Positions 16,234 through 24,078 of a stretch of 40,734 nucleotides of DNA are shown here, piece after piece (the stretch's first letter is position 1; each line of letters begins with the position of its first letter). Where the stretch lies: positions 1 through 40,734 of the forward strand of contig JAPPHY010000001.1 in NCBI GenBank assembly GCA_028877205.1, read 5' to 3'. This DNA is from Chloroflexota bacterium (GTDB taxonomy: Bacteria > Chloroflexota > Dehalococcoidia > Lucifugimonadales > UBA2985). The notes below the pieces were generated by a model. It did no database searches and was not told where the DNA came from. It saw only the letters and a program-made list of their open reading frames with translations. The position numbers and the translations under genes were made by a program.

Positions 16234-16263
16234 TTGTACTGTAGCGGCTGCCGCTTGTATACT
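16234..16263 (+). promoter_or_regulatory. Promoter for the ATPase-TOPRIM pair
   Basis: TTGTAC (16234-16239), an 18-base spacer and TATACT (16258-16263). It abuts the end of the pheS fragment, on the opposite strand to the ancestral pheS promoter. Confidence 0.5.
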
Positions 16264-16332
16264 ATTGTTGAGTACCCTCCGAAGCGGCTAACCGCTGGAG
16301 AGATTCGCCACCAAGCCCAAGTGGAGATGGCT

Positions 16333-17514
16333 ATGGACGTCGAGACAAGGACACAAACGCCGGAGACGGAGAGCGAAGGCGACCGCGGTCTGCACTACCC
16401 CGATCTGAAGATCGCGAGCTTCCGCGGAATCAAGGAGTTGCACATACCACGCCTTGGCCGCGTGAACCTGATCACGGGCAAGAACAATACAGGGAAGTCA
16501 TCAGTGCTTGAGGCTCTCCGTCTACACGCTCAGAACGGCTCGCCACAAACGATAGGCGACATACTCGCGTTTCGTGAAGAATTACCTAGCAATACAGAGC
16601 GAAGGGAGCCGACTGCGGATCTCAACGGCACAAGTCCAGTTTCTGCACTCTTTCATGGATTCCCCCTACTTTGGGAGGAACCCGTACCGATTGCAATATC
16701 GACCAACATCTACGCGCGGTCCTCGGAGCTAGGGATTCGAATGGGGCGGTTCGTTGAAGAAGTAGAAGAAGATGGCGCTCGCAGGTTGATCGAACTGAAG
16801 GAGGATTACGACCCCGAATCCGAACACTTGGTGGCCTTAATTGTAGAGACCGAGGAGGGAGCAAAGCCGCCAATTAGGCTCGAGAGGCTCCGTCCCTCTC
16901 GAGCAAGCGGTAGTCTGTCTCCGGCAAGGCTGTTGACCGCACCTAGAACTGCGTGTGTGTTTGTAAGTCCATACAGCGCAGAGCGAACTGATGCACTCGC
17001 GCGGCTGTGGGACGCAGTCGCTCTGACGGAAGACGAGAACCAAGTCGTGGAGGCCCTGCGCATTATCGAACCGGGGATATCTGCTGTAACCATGGTAGGC
17101 GACGACGGATATCGCGCGTCGAGGAGGGCCATGACGCGACTCAAGGGGATGCTGCGGCCTGTGCCTCTGCGTTCGCTCGGGGACGGCGTCAATCGGCTGT
17201 TTTCGATTGCGCTTTCGCTGGTCAACGCGAAGGGTGGCATCCTCCTGATCGACGAGTTTGAGAACGGTTTGCACTACACCGCGCAGCCGGATGTCTGGCG
17301 GATGATCTTCGAGCTTGCGGGCAGTTTGGACGTGCAGGTCTTCGCCACCACTCACAGCTCGGACACAGTTAAGGGCTTCCAACAAGCGGCTGCCGAATCC
17401 CCGGAAGAGGGTATGCTTCTGCGCCTAGTTCGCGCTAATGACATTACGCATGCTACCTTGGCAAACGAGGATGACTTGGAGATCGTGACCCGTGGCGGGA
17501 TAGAGGTGCGGTAA
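16333..17514 (+). CDS. AAA/ABC-type ATPase of the OLD/RecF-SMC-like class (putative defense ATPase)
   Basis: A ~393-residue protein. Walker A is GKNNTGKS (residues 49-56). A signature-like RSLGDGVNRLFSIALSL precedes Walker B ILLIDEFENGLH (Asp307, Glu308), and the H-loop THSSD has His341. This is the AAA_15/AAA_21 architecture of OLD-family, PARIS AriA and Gabija-type ATPases. I start at ATG 16333 (MDVETRTQ), which has GGAG six bases upstream; ATG 16327 is possible. The next gene begins one base after its stop and encodes a TOPRIM-type protein, so the two look like a split OLD nuclease. Less GC-rich than core genes. Likely cytoplasmic, sensing phage or foreign DNA, by family analogy. Confidence 0.8.
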   Translation: MDVETRTQTPETESEGDRGLHYPDLKIASFRGIKELHIPRLGRVNLITGKNNTGKSSVLEALRLHAQNGSPQTIGDILAFREELPSNTERREPTADLNGTSPVSALFHGFPLLWEEPVPIAISTNIYARSSELGIRMGRFVEEVEEDGARRLIELKEDYDPESEHLVALIVETEEGAKPPIRLERLRPSRASGSLSPARLLTAPRTACVFVSPYSAERTDALARLWDAVALTEDENQVVEALRIIEPGISAVTMVGDDGYRASRRAMTRLKGMLRPVPLRSLGDGVNRLFSIALSLVNAKGGILLIDEFENGLHYTAQPDVWRMIFELAGSLDVQVFATTHSSDTVKGFQQAAAESPEEGMLLRLVRANDITHATLANEDDLEIVTRGGIEVR

Positions 17515-17515
17515 C

Positions 17516-18142
17516 GTGGTCCGCCGAGGGATACTGCTTGTGGAGGGCCCCGACGACCAGCACGTATTGAGAAACATCTGCGAGAGACGAGGGATTCTAC
17601 AGCCCGACGAAATCCGTGATTGCGGTGGCTACCCACAACTGATCAGAAGTCTTCCAAATCAGCTCCGGTTCGGGGATCCAAGTGATGCTTACGGAGTCAT
17701 TGTGGACGCAGACACAGACTTGGCTTCTCGTTGGCAGTCTGTGCGCGATAGGTTGCGGGTTGCCGGATACGATGAGTTGCCAGCCGTAACTGACCCTGCC
17801 GGTACCGTCATTGAGCCTCCACAGGATTCGATTCTGCCGCGTGCCGGTGTCTGGATTATGCCAAACAATCAGTCTCCGGGGGCGCTGGAGAATTTACTGC
17901 GCGTCATGATTCCCGATGGTGATGAATTGCTTAGCCATGCGCAAGCCTGCCTAGACTCGCTTGCCGCTCCGCCATTCCGAGAAGCTGATAAGCTCAAGGC
18001 CTTGATGCACACCTGGCTCGCGTGGCAGAAACAGCCGGGTAGGCCGTACGGAACCTCAATCGGATACGGGTTCCTCAATGCTAGTGTGCCTCAGGTGGAC
18101 GGGCTGGTCGCTTGGTTGGGGCGACTTATTGCTGATCCGTAG
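17516..18142 (+). CDS. TOPRIM-like nuclease partner (DUF3226-like)
   Basis: A 208-residue protein. LLVEGPDDQHVLRNI places Glu10 like the TOPRIM catalytic Glu. VIVDADTD supplies Asp64, Asp66 and Asp68, the DxD metal site, and IMPNNQSPGALENLL is characteristic of the DUF3226/OLD-TOPRIM group. GTG 17516-17518 lies one base after the ATPase TAA with GAGGTG upstream, so the pair is tightly coupled. In OLD, Gabija and PARIS the TOPRIM part cleaves nucleic acid when released or activated by the ATPase; the same is proposed here. Not identical in design to any named system I can confirm. Confidence 0.75.
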   Translation: MVRRGILLVEGPDDQHVLRNICERRGILQPDEIRDCGGYPQLIRSLPNQLRFGDPSDAYGVIVDADTDLASRWQSVRDRLRVAGYDELPAVTDPAGTVIEPPQDSILPRAGVWIMPNNQSPGALENLLRVMIPDGDELLSHAQACLDSLAAPPFREADKLKALMHTWLAWQKQPGRPYGTSIGYGFLNASVPQVDGLVAWLGRLIADP

Positions 18143-18293
18143 TTTTAATGTCGCCCGGTCGGTCACCAGACTCTTCCTCTAGATGGTTCAACTTTCTGCC
18201 TTTGTATCTCCACGTCTGACAGAAAAGTCACGACCTCTACATTTCTGACGGTCTATACTTGGGACTGGCACCACTGTGGTTCAGGAGGGGACA

Positions 18294-18665
18294 ATGAGGC
18301 TCATTCGACTGGGGATTGTTGGGCTGGCGTTGTTGGCCGCGTCTGCTTGCTCGCAGCAGGCCACGGACGAGGAATTAAGGGATATGGTTAGAGAAGAAGT
18401 AATGGCCGCGATTGCTGAAGTAAAGCAAGGTCCTCCCGGGGAGCAAGGCCCTCCACCGTCCGAAGAAGCGCTAAGTCAGCTGATCCAAGAGGTAGTGATA
18501 GACCTTAGGGAAGAGCTACGTGGACCCCAAGGGCCGCAGGGTACACAAGGGCCTCAGGGGATTCAGGGAAGGCAGGGTGAACCGGGAACAGCCGAGTTAT
18601 CCGGCAGAGACAGGGCGGCTCTCAGTAGGGTAGATTCCCTTTCGCGTGACCTAGACACATTGTGA
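18294..18665 (+). CDS. Collagen-like repeat lipoprotein, N-terminal part before an in-frame TGA
   Basis: 123 residues from ATG 18294 (AGGAGGGG upstream) to TGA 18663-18665. The signal peptide ends in AASAC (Cys19). A helical segment follows, then short Gly-X-Y runs (GPPGEQGPP and GPQGPQGTQGPQG), and finally a heptad-like segment SRVDSLSRDLDTL. After the TGA the same frame continues for 80 codons with another coiled-coil pattern, so the product is probably truncated relative to its ancestor. Likely an extracellular, trimer-forming surface protein. Function unknown. Confidence 0.75.
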   Translation: MRLIRLGIVGLALLAASACSQQATDEELRDMVREEVMAAIAEVKQGPPGEQGPPPSEEALSQLIQEVVIDLREELRGPQGPQGTQGPQGIQGRQGEPGTAELSGRDRAALSRVDSLSRDLDTL

Positions 18666-18908
18666 AGGGAAGTGGAGTGCGAATCTGGAGGAACCGCCCT
18701 TTGCTCAAGTTCTCTTCATGGACTATTCACTGAGGGCACTCTCAGCAGTCGCATCACCACCGTGAAGAACGATCTAGCCACATTGCAGCAGGAAGTGGAG
18801 CTCCACGGATTCTTCGGTTTCCGCCTTCTGAGCTTAGAGAATGACCTGGAGGACATCCGGACGGCGTTGAGGCAGCTTCAAGGATATGCCCACACCCATT
18901 CGTACTGA
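18666..18908 (+). pseudogene. C-terminal part of the collagen-like lipoprotein, after an in-frame TGA
   Basis: In the same frame as the preceding gene, the sequence after TGA continues REVECESGG, passes a possible Cys-Cys loop (CESGGTALC) and ends in a second coiled coil (RITTVKNDLATLQQEVEL, LENDLEDIRTALRQLQ) before a genuine stop. The heptad pattern is preserved across the TGA, so this is most simply a recent nonsense mutation. Readthrough cannot be excluded. No good start codon or ribosome site exists for independent translation. Confidence 0.65.
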
Positions 18909-19015
18909 TGGAAGGCGCTGGGTCTATCCCCGTGACGGCTACCGCCTGCCCGCTGAGACGTAGCTCTGGTCAGCAAGTCGGTTGCTCGCGGATGAAACAG
19001 TGTACCCCCCAGCCA

Positions 19016-19044
19016 TTGACCTTGCGGCCCGTGCGTCTTAAGAT
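19016..19044 (+). promoter_or_regulatory. Promoter of the glycine cleavage operon
   Basis: TTGACC (19016-19021), a 17-base spacer and TAAGAT (19039-19044), ~42 bases before the gcvT ATG. No glycine riboswitch aptamer is seen in this short leader. Confidence 0.6.
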
Positions 19045-19085
19045 GGAAGTGACGGGTTAACGAATTCCATCGCTCACGCTTGCAC

Positions 19086-20201
19086 ATGACACAGCAAAGC
19101 GCATCGCTCACGCCTCCGCTCAGGCGCACGCCCCTGTTCGAGCGACACGTCGCCGCCGGCGCGCGGATGGTCGAGTTCGCCGGGTGGGAGATGCCCATCC
19201 AGTACGAGGGCATACTCGCCGAGGCGCGCGCCGTCCGATCCAGCGCCGGAATCTTCGACGTTTCGCACATGGGTCGATTCGAGATTACGGGTGCGGACGC
19301 TGCCGCCTTCCTCAGTCGAGTCTTGACCAGGGAGGTGGCCGGCATGCGGAACCAGCGCGCCCGATATACCCTCATCTGCAACCAGGCCGGCGGCATCATC
19401 GACGATACGATCGTCTACAGGCGGGGAGTTGAGCAGTTCCTGCTTGTCCCCAACGCGGCCAACGCCTCCGAGGTCCTGGGCTGGCTGGTACGCTGGCGGG
19501 AGGAGTGGGGCCAGGACGTTGAGTTTAACGTCGTCACAAGGGAGACCGCGCTGATCGCCCTGCAGGGGCCGAACGCCGAGGCCATCCTGCAGCCGAACTG
19601 CGCTGTGGACCTGTCGAACTTTCCAGCCTTCCGCTCAGTTGAGGCGCCGGTGTTCGGCGTACAGGCCGTGGTCGGCCGGACCGGGTACACCGGCGAGGAC
19701 GGCTTCGAGATGGTGCTGCCGGCCGAAGCCGCCCCCGACGTGTGGAACCGACTCGCGGACGCGGGAGCGACGCCGTGCGGGCTGGGCGCTCGCGACGTGC
19801 TGAGGCTTGAGGCCGGCTTGCTGCTTCACGGCTCGGACATGGATGCTACGGTGACGCCACTGGAGGCCGGGTTGGACAGGTTCGTGTCCTGGGATACGGG
19901 CGAATTCATCGGCCTTGCGGCGATGCAGCAGATGCAGGGCGCCGGCCTGAGCAGAGTGCTGGTCGGTTTTCACCTGCTGGAGCGAGGCATTCCGCGCCAC
20001 GGCAACGACATTCTGGACGGCGAGACTGTCGTGGGAAGCGTGACCAGCGGCACGCACTCGCCAACCCTTGACATGGGTATTGGATTGGGATACGTTGCCA
20101 TGGGCGCGCCGGAGCCCGGAACCCGGTTGAAGATAGACATCCGCGGCAGGCGCGTGGAGGCGGAGGTGGCTTCAATACCCTTCTACTCCAGGAGGAGATG
20201 A
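19086..20201 (+). CDS. gcvT: Glycine cleavage system T protein (aminomethyltransferase)
   Basis: A 371-residue tetrahydrofolate-dependent aminomethyltransferase that releases ammonia and forms methylene-THF from the aminomethyl-lipoyl arm of GcvH. Family landmarks are TPLFERHVAAGARMVEFAGWEMP, FDVSHMGRFEITG, ALQGPNA, GRTGYTGEDGFE and LGARDVLRLEAGLLLHG. Full length. It is the first gene of gcvT-gcvH-gcvPA-gcvPB. ATG 19086 is preferred to a TTG two codons earlier. Confidence 0.96.
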   Translation: MTQQSASLTPPLRRTPLFERHVAAGARMVEFAGWEMPIQYEGILAEARAVRSSAGIFDVSHMGRFEITGADAAAFLSRVLTREVAGMRNQRARYTLICNQAGGIIDDTIVYRRGVEQFLLVPNAANASEVLGWLVRWREEWGQDVEFNVVTRETALIALQGPNAEAILQPNCAVDLSNFPAFRSVEAPVFGVQAVVGRTGYTGEDGFEMVLPAEAAPDVWNRLADAGATPCGLGARDVLRLEAGLLLHGSDMDATVTPLEAGLDRFVSWDTGEFIGLAAMQQMQGAGLSRVLVGFHLLERGIPRHGNDILDGETVVGSVTSGTHSPTLDMGIGLGYVAMGAPEPGTRLKIDIRGRRVEAEVASIPFYSRRR

Positions 20202-20202
20202 C

Positions 20203-20589
20203 ATGCATCCCGAGGACAGGCGATACTCGCGGGAGCACGAGTGGGCCCGGGACGAGGGTGACGGCACCGTGCTGGTGGGCATAACCGACTACGCACAGGA
20301 GCACCTGGGCGACATTGTGTTCCTGGAGCTGCCGCCCGTTGGGACTCAGCTCGACCGCAACCAGAAGTTCGGAGAGGTCGAGTCCGTGAAGTCGGTATCC
20401 GACATCTTCTCGCCGGTCTCAGGCGAGGTGGTCGCTGTAAACGATGTGGTTGTGGACAGCCCCGAAATGGTGAACGAAGACCCGCACGGGAGCGGCTGGC
20501 TCGTGCGGCTCAGGCCGTCGCAGCCGTCAGAAATGGACGAACTGATGTCGGCTGCAGACTACGAGTCCATGCTGGAGAGCCTGGAATAG
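20203..20589 (+). CDS. gcvH: Glycine cleavage system H protein
   Basis: A 128-residue lipoyl carrier that shuttles the aminomethyl group between the P, T and L proteins. The lipoylation site is Lys63 in GEVESVKSVSDI, at the usual position, and the N-terminal RRYSREHEW and C-terminal LMSAADYESML match the family. It begins one base after gcvT. Its cofactor would be installed by the lipoyl synthase encoded ~9 kb downstream. Confidence 0.97.
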   Translation: MHPEDRRYSREHEWARDEGDGTVLVGITDYAQEHLGDIVFLELPPVGTQLDRNQKFGEVESVKSVSDIFSPVSGEVVAVNDVVVDSPEMVNEDPHGSGWLVRLRPSQPSEMDELMSAADYESMLESLE

Positions 20590-20595
20590 CGCCGT

Positions 20596-21918
20596 ATGAG
20601 TCAGGGCAGCCCTTTCTCTCCATACGTGCCCAACACGGAGGACGACCGCCGCGTCATGCTGCGGGCGGTCGGCGTTGAGTCGGTCGAGGAGCTTTTCGCG
20701 GACATACCCGAGGGTTTTGGGCGGCCGACCCTAGACCTGCCGGCGCCCCTCTCAGAGCTGGAGCTGCGACGCGAGCTTCAGGCCCTGTCCGAGCTTAACC
20801 TGGTTCCCGGCAGGGTTCCCTGCTTCCTCGGCGGTGGCGCTTACGACCATTTCGTCCCCTCGGTGGTGAACCACGTGATCAGCAGGGGAGAGCTTTCGAC
20901 GGCGTACACGCCATATCAGCCGGAGGTCAGCCAGGGCACGCTGCAGGCCATATTCGAGTTTCAGTCGATGGTCTGCCAGCTGCTGGGCATGGAGGTCGCC
21001 AACTCCGGCATGTACGACGGCGCATCCGCGCTTGCGGAGGCGGCGCTGATGGCATGCCGGGTCACCGGCAGGGAGCGAATCGTCTACCTGGACACCGTGT
21101 CGCCCGCGTACCTATCGGTGATGCGTACCTACACCGAGCCGCAGGGGCTGGCGATGGCGCCGCTCGCACAGGGCGCGTCGCTGCCCGAAGACGCGGCGTG
21201 CCTGGTGGTGCATAGCCCCAACTTCTTCGGCTGCATCGAGGACGTGGAGTCGCTGGCCAGGCAGGCGCACGAGAGCGGCGCGTTGCTGGTGGCGTCGGTG
21301 GACCCCGTGTCGCTCGGCATGTTCCGTCCGCCAGGAGAGCTGGGCGCGGACATCGCGGTCGCGGAGGGGCAGGCGCTGGGGGTATCGCTGAGCTTCGGCG
21401 GCCCGTACGTCGGCCTCTTTACGTGCAAGACCGAGTACTTGCGCCAGATGCCAGGCCGCATTGCTGGCCGGACGGTGGACACGCAGGACAGGGTGGGCTA
21501 CGTTCTCACGCTCCAGACGCGCGAGCAGCACATCCGGCGAGAGCGAGCCACGTCCAACATCTGCACCAGCGAGGCGCTGGTGGGCACGGCAGTCGTGACA
21601 TACCTGGCGTGCATGGGCAGGGCCGGCCTGCGACGCATTGCAGAGCTCACCTACCACAAGGCCCACTACGCCGCATCGCTCATCGGGCGCATTGCGGGCT
21701 ACGAGCTTCCACTGGACGGCACGTTCTTTCAGGAGTTCGTCGTGAGCTGCCCGATCGATCCCGCAGAGTTGAATCGCCGGCTTCTGGACAGGGGCATCAT
21801 TGGCGGCCTGGACGTGAGCGACCGCGTTCGCAACGGGATGCTGCTGTGCGTGACGGAGATGAACACACGCGAGGAGATCGAGGCACTGGCCACCGCGCTT
21901 GAGGAGATCGCCCGATGA
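20596..21918 (+). CDS. gcvPA: Glycine dehydrogenase (decarboxylating) subunit 1
   Basis: A 440-residue non-PLP-lysine half of the two-subunit P protein. It has SPYVPNTEDDRRVML at the N-terminus, FLGGGAYDHFVPSVV, TAYTPYQPEVSQGTLQAIFEFQ, and a NICTSEAL motif. Subunit 2 supplies the PLP lysine. It follows gcvH by 6 bases and its TGA overlaps the next ATG (ATGA). The split P protein is the arrangement of many anaerobes, Firmicutes, Thermus and Chloroflexota, not of enterobacteria. Confidence 0.96.
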   Translation: MSQGSPFSPYVPNTEDDRRVMLRAVGVESVEELFADIPEGFGRPTLDLPAPLSELELRRELQALSELNLVPGRVPCFLGGGAYDHFVPSVVNHVISRGELSTAYTPYQPEVSQGTLQAIFEFQSMVCQLLGMEVANSGMYDGASALAEAALMACRVTGRERIVYLDTVSPAYLSVMRTYTEPQGLAMAPLAQGASLPEDAACLVVHSPNFFGCIEDVESLARQAHESGALLVASVDPVSLGMFRPPGELGADIAVAEGQALGVSLSFGGPYVGLFTCKTEYLRQMPGRIAGRTVDTQDRVGYVLTLQTREQHIRRERATSNICTSEALVGTAVVTYLACMGRAGLRRIAELTYHKAHYAASLIGRIAGYELPLDGTFFQEFVVSCPIDPAELNRRLLDRGIIGGLDVSDRVRNGMLLCVTEMNTREEIEALATALEEIAR

Positions 21919-23387
21919 GCTTCCCCGTGCTCGACCGACGCCTTCTCATGGACCGTAGCGTATCCGGCCGCGTGGGCGTGTCGCTGCCTCCGCTGGACGT
22001 GCCGGAGCAACCGTTGCCGGACGCCGCTATGCTCAGGGATGACTTGCCGCTGCCTGAGGTCAGCCAGGGAGAGGTGGTCCGGTACTTCACCACCCTGAGC
22101 CAGATGAACTTCTCGGTGGATACCAACTACTATCCGCTCGGCAGCTGCACCATGAAGTACAACCCCAAGATCAACGACGAGGCGGCGCAGCTTCCGGGAT
22201 TCGCTCGCATCCATCCGTTGCAACCTGAATCGACGGTACAGGGCGCGCTGAAGCTAGCCCACTCGCTCCAGGGATTCCTGGCCGAGATATCCGGAATGGA
22301 CGCCGCGGGCCTGGCGACAATGGCGGGCGCTCAGGGCGAGCTGGCAGGAATGCTCATGATCCGCGCCTACCACCTGTCCCGAAACGACACCGGGCGTCGC
22401 ACTGTGCTCGTACCGGACAGCGCGCACGGCACCAACCCGGCCTCCGCGGCTATGTGCGGATACCGCGTGATGAGCATACCATCGGACTCGCAGGGCAACA
22501 TGGACCTTGAGGCGCTGAGGAACGCGTGCAACTCGGAGACGGCCGGGCTCATGCTCACGCTGCCCAACACGCTCGGCCTTTTCGACGTCAACATCACCGA
22601 GATCTGCCGCGCAGTCCATGAGGCGGGCGGTCTGGTCTACGGTGACGGCGCCAACATGAACGCGCTGCTGGGACACGCCAAGCTGGGGCACCTGGGCTTC
22701 GACGTGCTGCACATCAATCTGCACAAGACGTTCAGCACCCCGCACGGCGGGGGAGGCCCCGGTTCGGGACCCGTCTGCTGCAACGCGAAGCTCGCGCCCT
22801 TCCTGACCGCGCCCATAGTCGAGAGCGTCGCCGAGCCGGACGGGGGCGAGTCGTTCCGGCTGGCCACGCCGGAGATGAGCATCGGCAAGGCTGGTGCATT
22901 CCACGGGAACTTCGGGATGCTGGTGAGGGCGTACACCTACATACGCGGCCTGGGCGCGCCGGGTCTCAGGGAGATCAGCGAAAGCGCCGTAATCGGCGCA
23001 AACTACGTGCTCAGCGCCCTCCGCGACCACTACCACCTGCCGTACGACAGGCCTTGCATGCACGAGGTCGTGTTCTCAGCCAGGACGCAGAAGGCTAGGG
23101 GCGTGAGCGCGCTGGACGTGGCCAAGCGGCTCATCGACTACGGCATCCATCCGCCCACCATGTACTTCCCGCTGATCGTGGAGGAAGCGCTGATGGTGGA
23201 GCCGACGGAAACGGAGAGCAGGGAAACGCTGGACAACTTCATAGAGGTGATGAAGGAGATCGCGCGACAGGCGGAGGAGGAGCCGCAGGTGCTGAAGGAT
23301 GCGCCCCACTACACGCCCAACTCCCGCCTTGACGAGGCGAGGGCCGCCCGCAGGCCAGACCTGCGATGGAGACCGGCGGAGGGGTAA
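21915..23387 (+). CDS. gcvPB: Glycine dehydrogenase (decarboxylating) subunit 2
   Basis: A 490-residue PLP-binding half of the P protein, which decarboxylates glycine and passes the aminomethyl group to lipoyl-GcvH. The PLP lysine is Lys271 in INLHKTFSTPHGGGGPG, with the glycine loop after it. YPLGSCTMKYNPK and GADGANMN-like YGDGANMNALLG are family signatures. Translationally coupled to gcvPA. It is the last gene of the operon; the opposing regulator gene ends 6 bases downstream. No gcvL (dihydrolipoamide dehydrogenase) is in the window. Confidence 0.97.
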   Translation: MSFPVLDRRLLMDRSVSGRVGVSLPPLDVPEQPLPDAAMLRDDLPLPEVSQGEVVRYFTTLSQMNFSVDTNYYPLGSCTMKYNPKINDEAAQLPGFARIHPLQPESTVQGALKLAHSLQGFLAEISGMDAAGLATMAGAQGELAGMLMIRAYHLSRNDTGRRTVLVPDSAHGTNPASAAMCGYRVMSIPSDSQGNMDLEALRNACNSETAGLMLTLPNTLGLFDVNITEICRAVHEAGGLVYGDGANMNALLGHAKLGHLGFDVLHINLHKTFSTPHGGGGPGSGPVCCNAKLAPFLTAPIVESVAEPDGGESFRLATPEMSIGKAGAFHGNFGMLVRAYTYIRGLGAPGLREISESAVIGANYVLSALRDHYHLPYDRPCMHEVVFSARTQKARGVSALDVAKRLIDYGIHPPTMYFPLIVEEALMVEPTETESRETLDNFIEVMKEIARQAEEEPQVLKDAPHYTPNSRLDEARAARRPDLRWRPAEG

Positions 23388-23393
23388 CGTTTC

Positions 23394-23750
23394 CTACCCT
23401 TCGAACTTGTAGCCTGTGCCCCACACGGTCTTGATGAACCGTGGCTTGTCCGGAGACCCCTCCACCTTCTCCCTCAGCCGGCGCACGTGTACGGTGACCG
23501 TGCTGCAATCCATCGGTGTGCTGTAGTCCCAGACCCTGTTCATCAGCTCCTCACGGGTGAAGACCTGGCCGGGGTTTGAAGCAAGGAAGAAGAGCAGGTC
23601 GAACTCGGTGTTGGTGAGGCGCTGCTTTGCGCCGTCCTTGGTCACCATCCTGGTGCGTCCGCAGATGCTGAGGCCGTCGAATTGAAGTGTCTCGGCGTTG
23701 TCCCACCTATCCGCGTCGTGGGTCATGCCAGGGACTGCGCTATCGATCAT
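23394..23750 (-). CDS. Receiver-less PhoB/OmpR-type winged-helix regulator
   Basis: A 118-residue protein consisting of only the Trans_reg_C DNA-binding domain: LTNTEFDLLFFLASNPGQVFTREELMNRVWDY, then the recognition-helix region TVTVHVRRLREKVE and the C-terminal wing RFIKTVWGTGYKF. A receiver domain is absent. ATG 23748-23750 follows a good GGAGGA site, so this is a natural short protein rather than a truncated frame. It converges with gcvPB and diverges from the trehalose synthase, either of which could be a target. Regulation without phosphorylation is inferred. Confidence 0.85.
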   Translation of the reverse strand: MIDSAVPGMTHDADRWDNAETLQFDGLSICGRTRMVTKDGAKQRLTNTEFDLLFFLASNPGQVFTREELMNRVWDYSTPMDCSTVTVHVRRLREKVEGSPDKPRFIKTVWGTGYKFEG

Positions 23751-24078
23751 TTCGTCCTCCGTCCCAAGTGGGTGAGGCCTCCCAAGGCCTCCCGGCATCC
23801 GAACCCTTTGGCCCTTTTGTATACATATACGTAAACCGGGCTGTCTTTGGATTAAGGGCGTGCAGCCGGGACTCCCTTCAAGTTGACAACCCACAGGCAC
23901 TATGCTAAATTGCGACCAGCCTGTTGCAGAGGGAGTGGTCTTCTGTTCCCAGCCGCGAATCGCCTTCTCCATGGCGGACGATCTATAGCCTGTAATGCCC
24001 GGGTATCGTGTCCTGCTTCCGGATTGGGGTTGACGTGGTTCAAGCCGGACCAGAGGTCTTCCCCAAGTCTGTGGAGCC
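23751..24078. other. Intergenic region between divergent regulator and otsA
   Basis: 328 bases without a gene. It contains the otsA promoter described separately and, around 23818-23835, an AT-rich near-palindromic stretch (GTATACATATAC) upstream of the regulator that could be its promoter or an operator. No RNA gene is seen. Confidence 0.4.
23883..23911 (+). promoter_or_regulatory. Promoter upstream of otsA
   Basis: A perfect -35 TTGACA (23883-23888), a 17-base spacer and TAAATT (23906-23911). It lies ~168 bases before the otsA start, leaving a long leader. Confidence 0.55.

Noticed and set aside
18663-18665. TGA as a selenocysteine codon or Trp codon
   Set aside because: No SECIS-like hairpin was apparent right after it, no Cys-homologous position is indicated, and TGA is a normal stop in neighbouring genes.
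18909-19085. Glycine riboswitch upstream of gcvT
   Set aside because: The leader after the promoter is only ~40 bases, and no tandem aptamer motif is present upstream.
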